Assembly: GCA_017621905.1 (NCBI GenBank)
Contig: JAGASC010000213.1
Location: forward strand, 1-9,034
DNA from: Roseburia sp.
Lineage (GTDB): Bacteria > Bacillota > Clostridia > Lachnospirales > Lachnospiraceae
Direction: 5' to 3'
Length of the DNA stretch: 9,034 bases
Below, one piece after another: positions 5,597 through 9,034 of this stretch (position 1 is the first letter of the stretch; each line of letters starts with the position of its first letter). A model generated the notes under the pieces. That model was not told the DNA's origin. It was given only the letters and a program-made list of their open reading frames with translations, and searched no databases. Position numbers and translations under genes: made by a program.

Positions 5597-7063
5597 CTAC
5601 TCCTGTCCCATTTTATTCAGCAGCTCTGCCTTCATATCATAAAGCTTCTGAGACAGATCTACATAGATTTCCTGCGGATTCACAAAACGTTTGGTCTCAT
5701 CCCAGATAGTTTCCTTTTCTTTATTGCAGAATTCCCGAATCTCCATAACACTTGGGGACTGGTACACCGTTTCGCCGTTTTTGATAACAGGAATAAGCAG
5801 TTCACGCATACGATAGCTGCCGCCGGGCAGGCGGGTCTTCTTCCAGGGAGCATTCGGGTCAAATAGTTTCAAGTCCTTATTTTCGTCAAAAGTTTCCTCA
5901 GCCAGACAAATCAAATCCGCCTTAATTTTTCCGGTTGCTTTATCATAAATGCGGTAAACCGTTTTATTTCCCGGGTTTGTCACCTTTTCGATGTTTTCAG
6001 AAAGCTTTATCTTTGGCTGGAAAACGCCGTTTTCATCCTGAATGGCGGCCAGCTTGTACACACCGCCGAAGGCCGGATTATCCTTAGAGGTAATCAGGTT
6101 GGTACCCACACCCCAGGAGGTAATGGTGGCCCCTTGTTGCTTTAAGGTTTCAATCAGGTACTCGTCCAAATCGTTGGAAGCGGAGATAACAGCATCCGCA
6201 AAGCCGGCATCATCCAGCATCTTACGCACTTTTTTCGAGAGATAAGCCAAGTCGCCGCTGTCCATGCGGATTCCGTAGTAAGTCAGCGGAATGCCCGCTT
6301 CCCGCATTTCGGTAAATACACGGATGGCATTCGGAATACCGGATTTTAAGGTATCATAGGTGTCCACCAGCAGGATGCAGGCGGAAGGGTAAAGATTCGC
6401 GTAGGTCTTGAACGCAGTGTACTCGTCCGGAAAACTCATAATCCAGCTGTGGGCATGGGTTCCCAATACCGGAACATCAAAAATCTGCCCGGCAAGCACA
6501 TTTGAGGTGCCCTTACATCCGCCAATCACAGCCGCCCTCGCACCGTAGACACCGGCATCCGGTCCCTGGGCCCGGCGCAGGCCGAACTCCATAACACCGT
6601 CACCCTTTGCAGCGTAGCAGACTCTGGCTGCCTTGGTGGCAATCAGGGACTGGTGATTGATGATATTTAAAATGGCGGTTTCAATCAGCTGCGCCTCCAT
6701 AATGGGAGCTACCACCTTGATCAGCGGCTCCCGCGGAAAAATCAAACTGCCCTCCGGTATGGCGTAAATATCACCGGAAAAACGGAACGTAGATAAATAA
6801 GAAAGAAAATCTTCATCAAAAATTTTTAAGCTCCGCAGATAGGAAATGTCATCCTCGTCAAACTTTAAGTTTTCAATATAATCTATCACCTGGGCCAGCC
6901 CTGCAAAGATGGAATAGCCGCCGTCGCAGGGATTGCTGCGGTAAAAGGCGTCAAAGACCACCACATCACGGTTCTGGTTTTTAAAATAGCCCTGCATCAT
7001 GGTAAGTTCATAGAGGTCCGTCAGTAATGTCAAATTCAGTGTACTCATATATTCCCGGAACAA
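5597..7063 (-). CDS. pncB: Nicotinate phosphoribosyltransferase
   Basis: Cytosolic enzyme of the Preiss-Handler NAD salvage route that joins nicotinate and PRPP to give nicotinate mononucleotide, with ATP hydrolysis. Family blocks numbered from the TTG start: LTLLTDLYELTMMQGYF (11-27), EFGLRRAQGPDAGVYGARAA (159-178), GTHAHSWIMSFPDEYTAF (201-218, with the active-site histidine region), LLVDTYDTLKSGIPNAI (231-247), GIRMDSGDLAYL (264-275) and GVGTNLITS (318-326). A C-terminal domain with PWKKTRLPGG (406-415) follows. The length of about 485 aa is normal for the Firmicute form. Start choice: AGGAG (7072-7076) is 8 bases from TTG 7063 but 23 from ATG 7048, although family members usually begin near that ATG (MSTLNLTLL). 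A hairpin at 7056-7071 lies between, so a 483-aa product starting at 7048 is quite possible. It is transcribed alone, convergent to the glycosyltransferase and divergent from the gene at 7308. Confidence 0.96.
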   Translation of the reverse strand: MFREYMSTLNLTLLTDLYELTMMQGYFKNQNRDVVVFDAFYRSNPCDGGYSIFAGLAQVIDYIENLKFDEDDISYLRSLKIFDEDFLSYLSTFRFSGDIYAIPEGSLIFPREPLIKVVAPIMEAQLIETAILNIINHQSLIATKAARVCYAAKGDGVMEFGLRRAQGPDAGVYGARAAVIGGCKGTSNVLAGQIFDVPVLGTHAHSWIMSFPDEYTAFKTYANLYPSACILLVDTYDTLKSGIPNAIRVFTEMREAGIPLTYYGIRMDSGDLAYLSKKVRKMLDDAGFADAVISASNDLDEYLIETLKQQGATITSWGVGTNLITSKDNPAFGGVYKLAAIQDENGVFQPKIKLSENIEKVTNPGNKTVYRIYDKATGKIKADLICLAEETFDENKDLKLFDPNAPWKKTRLPGGSYRMRELLIPVIKNGETVYQSPSVMEIREFCNKEKETIWDETKRFVNPQEIYVDLSQKLYDMKAELLNKMGQE

Positions 7064-7071
7064 AAGTTCCG
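7056..7071 (-). promoter_or_regulatory. pncB: Hairpin between Shine-Dalgarno and ATG of pncB
   Basis: On the minus strand CGGAAC-TTTT-GTTCCG forms a perfect 6-bp stem with a tetraloop, directly after AGGAG (7072-7076). It ends 7 bases before ATG 7048. When folded, it would bring the ribosome binding site to an ideal 7-base distance from the ATG. It also buries the TTG at 7063. It may therefore set the start or tune translation. Confidence 0.55.
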
Positions 7072-7095
7072 CTCCTTTCTGGTTTTCCTATCGCC

Positions 7096-7104
7096 ATTAT
7101 AGCA
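7096..7104 (-). promoter_or_regulatory. pncB: Extended -10 promoter for pncB
   Basis: The minus strand reads TGCTATAAT across 7104-7096, a perfect -10 with the upstream TGN extension. No good -35 is found at the usual distance, which is typical of extended -10 promoters. Transcription would start near 7089, about 26-41 bases before the candidate start codons. Confidence 0.55.
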
Positions 7105-7192
7105 TTTTAGAAATACAAAAGCATCATAAAATATCAAAAGTATTGTAAAAAAAGAAAAGGAAATTACAAGATGAAAGAAAATAATAAAAGCA

Positions 7193-7221
7193 TTGAGAAA
7201 AGAGGATAAAAGTTATATATT
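7193..7221 (+). promoter_or_regulatory. Promoter for the C_GCAxxG_C_C gene
   Basis: TTGAGA (7193-7198), a 17-base spacer, and TATATT (7216-7221). Transcription would begin near 7228, about 80 bases before the ATG at 7308. It lies back-to-back with the pncB promoter in an AT-rich divergent intergenic region of about 240 bases. Confidence 0.55.
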
Positions 7222-7307
7222 AAGTGTAATTGGAAATTTGGGGACGCATGTTTTTCTGTGAAATAACAAGATGTTATCGGTGAAGCAGAGTGAAAGGAAA
7301 AGTTGAA

Positions 7308-7769
7308 ATGAGAAAAGAAAAGGCGATGCAATTATTTGAAGAAGGATATAACTGTGCCCAATCTGTATTTTTGGCATTTGAGGATTTGCACGGAATGGAC
7401 CGAAAGGCTGCCGCGGCCTTAAGTTCATCCTTTGGCGGAGGTATGGGCAGGCTGCGCGAAGTCTGTGGTGCGGTCAGCGGAATGTTTCTGGTGGCAGGTG
7501 CGCTGTACGGCTATGACGATCCGAAGGCCAGGGAGGAGAAGGCTGCACATTATGCCAGAATACAGGAACTGGCGGCGGCCTTTGAAAAGGAAAATGGGTC
7601 CATTGTCTGTCGGGAACTTCTGGGATTGTCCGTAAAGCGGGAGGCACCGGTGCCGGAGGCCCGGACGGAGGAATATTATAAGAAACGTCCCTGCAAGGAA
7701 CTGGTGGGACAGGCGGCTGAAATTTTGGAGCAATACATAGAGGGGCATCCAATTAATAAAGAGAAGTAG
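7308..7769 (+). CDS. C_GCAxxG_C_C family protein (putative redox protein)
   Basis: A 153-aa soluble protein of the C_GCAxxG_C_C family, a putative redox-active family without an established reaction. The four cysteines expected from the family are all present: C16 in EEGYNCAQSVF, C53 in the core motif REVCGAVSGM, C101 in GSIVCRELLG and C129 in RPCKELV. The glycine-rich stretch SFGGGMGRLR (41-50) leads into the core motif. Members have been suggested to bind a metal or an Fe-S cluster through these cysteines; the sequence alone does not show which. There is no signal peptide or membrane segment. The start is set at ATG 7308, preceded by AAAGGAAAA at normal spacing and matching the family N-terminus. 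A GTG at 7290 in the same frame has no ribosome binding site. It is divergent from pncB and 144 bases ahead of the next gene, which has its own promoter. Confidence 0.9.
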   Translation: MRKEKAMQLFEEGYNCAQSVFLAFEDLHGMDRKAAAALSSSFGGGMGRLREVCGAVSGMFLVAGALYGYDDPKAREEKAAHYARIQELAAAFEKENGSIVCRELLGLSVKREAPVPEARTEEYYKKRPCKELVGQAAEILEQYIEGHPINKEK

Positions 7770-7824
7770 AGCTGCTGCTTTTCAAGCGTTGTATCAGAAA
7801 TTTGCAGGGAGTGAGATTCTTTGC

Positions 7825-7853
7825 TTGTCAAGGTGTGTTTACTTTGTTAGAAT
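7825..7853 (+). promoter_or_regulatory. Promoter for the DUF4190-like gene
   Basis: TTGTCA (7825-7830), a 17-base spacer, and TAGAAT (7848-7853): five of six matches at both boxes and ideal spacing. Transcription would start near 7860, giving a leader of about 54 bases with the ribosome binding site AGGAGG at 7900-7905. Confidence 0.7.
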
Positions 7854-7913
7854 AAAATACAAAGATATGCAGTAGAAATGAGCGACATAGATGTTTTGCA
7901 GGAGGAAAAAATA

Positions 7914-8654
7914 ATGGATGATGAAAAACTGGAGGGAAGGTCTGAATTAGATAGAAATGAAGATATGGCTGGTGAGAATAAGGCCTATGAACAGCAGGAT
8001 TATGAGCAGAACCAGGATCTGGGTTATGACCAGCAGAACTACGATCAAAACCAGGGTTACGGTCAGCAGAACTATGGTCAGTATCAAGAATATGGTCAGC
8101 AAAATTACGGTCAGTATCAAGGGTATGGTCAGCAAAACTACGGCCAGCAGAATTATGGTCAGTATCAGAATTACAACGGATGGCAGCAGTCACAGCAGCC
8201 GAAGGAGGAGAACCAGACCTTTGGAATTATTTCCCTTGTTCTTGGGATTATTTCACTGCTTCTGTTTTGCACCTGCATAAACTGGTTTACAGGAATTGCT
8301 GCAATTGTACTTGGAATTATCCAAATCGTAAAGTTCAGGAAAAATGGGCTGGCGATTGGAGGTATCGTGACAGCAGGACTTTCCCTGTTGTTCTCGATTA
8401 TACTGTATGCCTTTATTTTCATGAATATGTCGTCAACAGGTTTAGACTACTATGACTACTATGAAAACTATTATTATGATAATTATAATTTTGATGACTA
8501 TGACAGCTATGACTATTATGACAGCTATGACTACTATGACGGCTACGATTATTATGACGGCTATGACTATTATGATTATTACGATGAATATTATAACGAT
8601 GATTATGGCACGGAGTCAGGACATAAGTTTATGGGAGTAGAGAAGGAACTTTGA
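7914..8654 (+). CDS. DUF4190-like membrane protein with Q/Y/G/N and Y/D repeats
   Basis: A 246-aa membrane protein in three parts. Residues 1-24 are acidic and polar. Residues 25-99 are a low-complexity Gln/Tyr/Gly/Asn region with three copies of GQQNYGQYQ[E/G/N]Y (50-60, 61-71, 77-87) and one partial copy (72-76). Residues 103-170 form a membrane domain of about three hydrophobic segments (103-119, 124-139, 146-170), including AIVLGIIQIVKFRKNGLAIGG, which resembles DUF4190. Residues 177-233 are a tail rich in Tyr and Asp (26 Tyr and 16 Asp in 179-231) with four [S/G]YDYYD units (198-221). The positive KFRK loop suggests N-terminus inside and tail outside. The start at 7914 is fixed by AGGAGG 8 bases upstream; the ATG at 7878 lacks such a site. 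There is no Sec signal peptide or sortase motif. The function is unknown; a role as an envelope or adhesive protein is only a guess. Confidence 0.85.
   Translation: MDDEKLEGRSELDRNEDMAGENKAYEQQDYEQNQDLGYDQQNYDQNQGYGQQNYGQYQEYGQQNYGQYQGYGQQNYGQQNYGQYQNYNGWQQSQQPKEENQTFGIISLVLGIISLLLFCTCINWFTGIAAIVLGIIQIVKFRKNGLAIGGIVTAGLSLLFSIILYAFIFMNMSSTGLDYYDYYENYYYDNYNFDDYDSYDYYDSYDYYDGYDYYDGYDYYDYYDEYYNDDYGTESGHKFMGVEKEL
8061..8174 (+). repeat. 33-bp in-frame tandem repeats
   Basis: Three full 33-base units (8061-8093, 8094-8126, 8142-8174) and one 15-base partial unit (8127-8141), each beginning GGTCAGCA or GGCCAGCA and encoding GQQNYGQYQxY. Differences are mostly third-position changes. Unit lengths are multiples of three, so copy-number change would keep the frame. 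Confidence 0.85.
8505..8576 (+). repeat. 18-bp in-frame tandem repeats
   Basis: Four consecutive 18-base units encoding SYDYYD, SYDYYD, GYDYYD, GYDYYD, embedded in a longer degenerate TAY/GAY-rich stretch (about 8448-8606). Synonymous TAT/TAC and GAT/GAC variation between units suggests the protein pattern is being kept. Confidence 0.8.
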
Positions 8655-8782
8655 TGTTACTTGATGTCAGACAATTCTATAATATTGAATGTGAGTAACA
8701 AGTGCACCCCAAAAAGGCAGGGGCAGCCGAAGGACAGCGTATTATTTTCTGGCACATCGGCATATATTTAGAGGACAGTGTG

Positions 8783-9034
8783 ATGTGGGGAAAAAATTTG
8801 CGGATATTTGTGGTTCGATTTCATAATAAAAAGCAGCAGGAGAAAAGGTCAGACAGAGTGCCCGCGGTGTTGTTCCCGTGTATAGTGTTATTTGGAGTGG
8901 TGGCCTTTGGCGCAGTATTGTCTGGCAGCAGCATTAAGAATTCTGGCAGTTTTGGAATCAATGAGATACAAACAGTAGATGCAGTTGCGGGAGCAGACGA
9001 GGTACATACAACGGATGCAGCCCTGGAATTCGAT
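8783..9034 (+). CDS. N-terminus of a membrane-anchored protein (3' truncated)
   Basis: The frame is open from ATG 8783 to the end of the window (84 codons, no stop), so the gene continues beyond it. GAGG (8771-8774) lies 8 bases before the ATG. The N-terminus is strongly basic (VVRFHNKKQQEKRSDR, 10-25), followed by one hydrophobic segment (VPAVLFPCIVLFGVVAFGAV, about 26-45), then small and polar residues (LSGSSIKNSGSFGIN). This is the pattern of a signal anchor or signal peptide with the rest outside the cell. The visible part contains no recognisable domain, and I do not assign a function. The basic stretch before the membrane segment is long for a cleaved signal, which favours an anchor. 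It lies 128 bases after the Tyr/Asp-rich membrane protein. That gap has only weak structure (TGTTACT 8655-8661 with AGTAACA 8694-8700) and a TATAAT at 8678-8683 without a good -35. Confidence 0.7.
   Translation, partial: MWGKNLRIFVVRFHNKKQQEKRSDRVPAVLFPCIVLFGVVAFGAVLSGSSIKNSGSFGINEIQTVDAVAGADEVHTTDAALEFD

Noticed and set aside
7290..7307. GTG start for the C_GCAxxG_C_C protein
   Set aside because: Weak upstream context; the ATG at 7308 has AAAGGA at normal spacing and matches the family start.
7878..7913. Upstream ATG for the DUF4190-like protein (adds 12 residues)
   Set aside because: No ribosome binding site; AGGAGG at 7900-7905 lies inside this extension and is placed perfectly for ATG 7914.
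8061..8174. Tandem repeats considered as a CRISPR array
   Set aside because: Units are directly adjacent with no unique spacers and are in-frame coding sequence; no cas genes are present.
7828..8193. Antisense and shifted-frame open frames over the Q/Y and Y/D repeats (for example Met/Thr/Ile-rich frame 8452-8640)
   Set aside because: Their repeats simply mirror the tandem DNA repeats of the sense gene, and they lack translation signals.
8655..8782. Promoter or terminator between the DUF4190-like gene and the last partial gene
   Set aside because: TATAAT at 8678-8683 lacks a suitable -35, and the 7-bp TGTTACT/AGTAACA pairing has a 32-base loop and no T-run, so neither call is firm.

Overview
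The window looks like ordinary chromosomal DNA from a gut Clostridia-type Firmicute, most likely Lachnospiraceae. This is inferred from gene content, purine-rich AGGAGG-type ribosome binding sites, TTGNNN/TATAAT promoters and protein style; no rRNA or other taxonomic marker is present. I see no prophage, insertion sequence, CRISPR array or tRNA.

Layout. (1) 1-1018: 3' part of a class I/II PLP-dependent aminotransferase. (2) 1019-1344: spacer holding two near-identical 46-bp palindromic repeats. (3) 1345-2631: mutY, with two low-complexity insertions and an unusual C-terminal tail. (4) 2556-3303: a hairpin-rich stretch that begins inside the last mutY codons. It contains a three-armed cloverleaf-like fold, repeated motifs, a possible terminator and, at its end, two promoters. 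(5) 3304-5530: glf (UDP-galactopyranose mutase) and a family 2 glycosyltransferase, apparently co-transcribed, followed by a hairpin terminator shared with the convergent next gene. (6) 5597-7063, minus strand: nicotinate phosphoribosyltransferase, with an extended -10 promoter and a hairpin between its Shine-Dalgarno sequence and the conserved ATG. (7) 7308-7769: small four-cysteine C_GCAxxG_C_C family protein, divergent from pncB. (8) 7914-8654: DUF4190-like membrane protein with a Gln/Tyr/Gly/Asn repeat in front of the membrane segments and a Tyr/Asp-repeat tail behind them. (9) 8783-9034: start of a membrane-anchored protein that runs off the window.

How the genes relate. Only glf and the glycosyltransferase form a clear functional pair: UDP-galactofuranose supply plus a sugar transferase, probably for a surface glycan. 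The others are single-gene units for amino-acid metabolism, DNA repair, NAD salvage, a putative redox protein and envelope proteins. No multi-gene defence or mobile system is visible. The parts most worth following up are the low-complexity membrane protein, the structured repeat cassette at the mutY 3' end, the twin palindromes before mutY, and the hairpin in the pncB translation start region.
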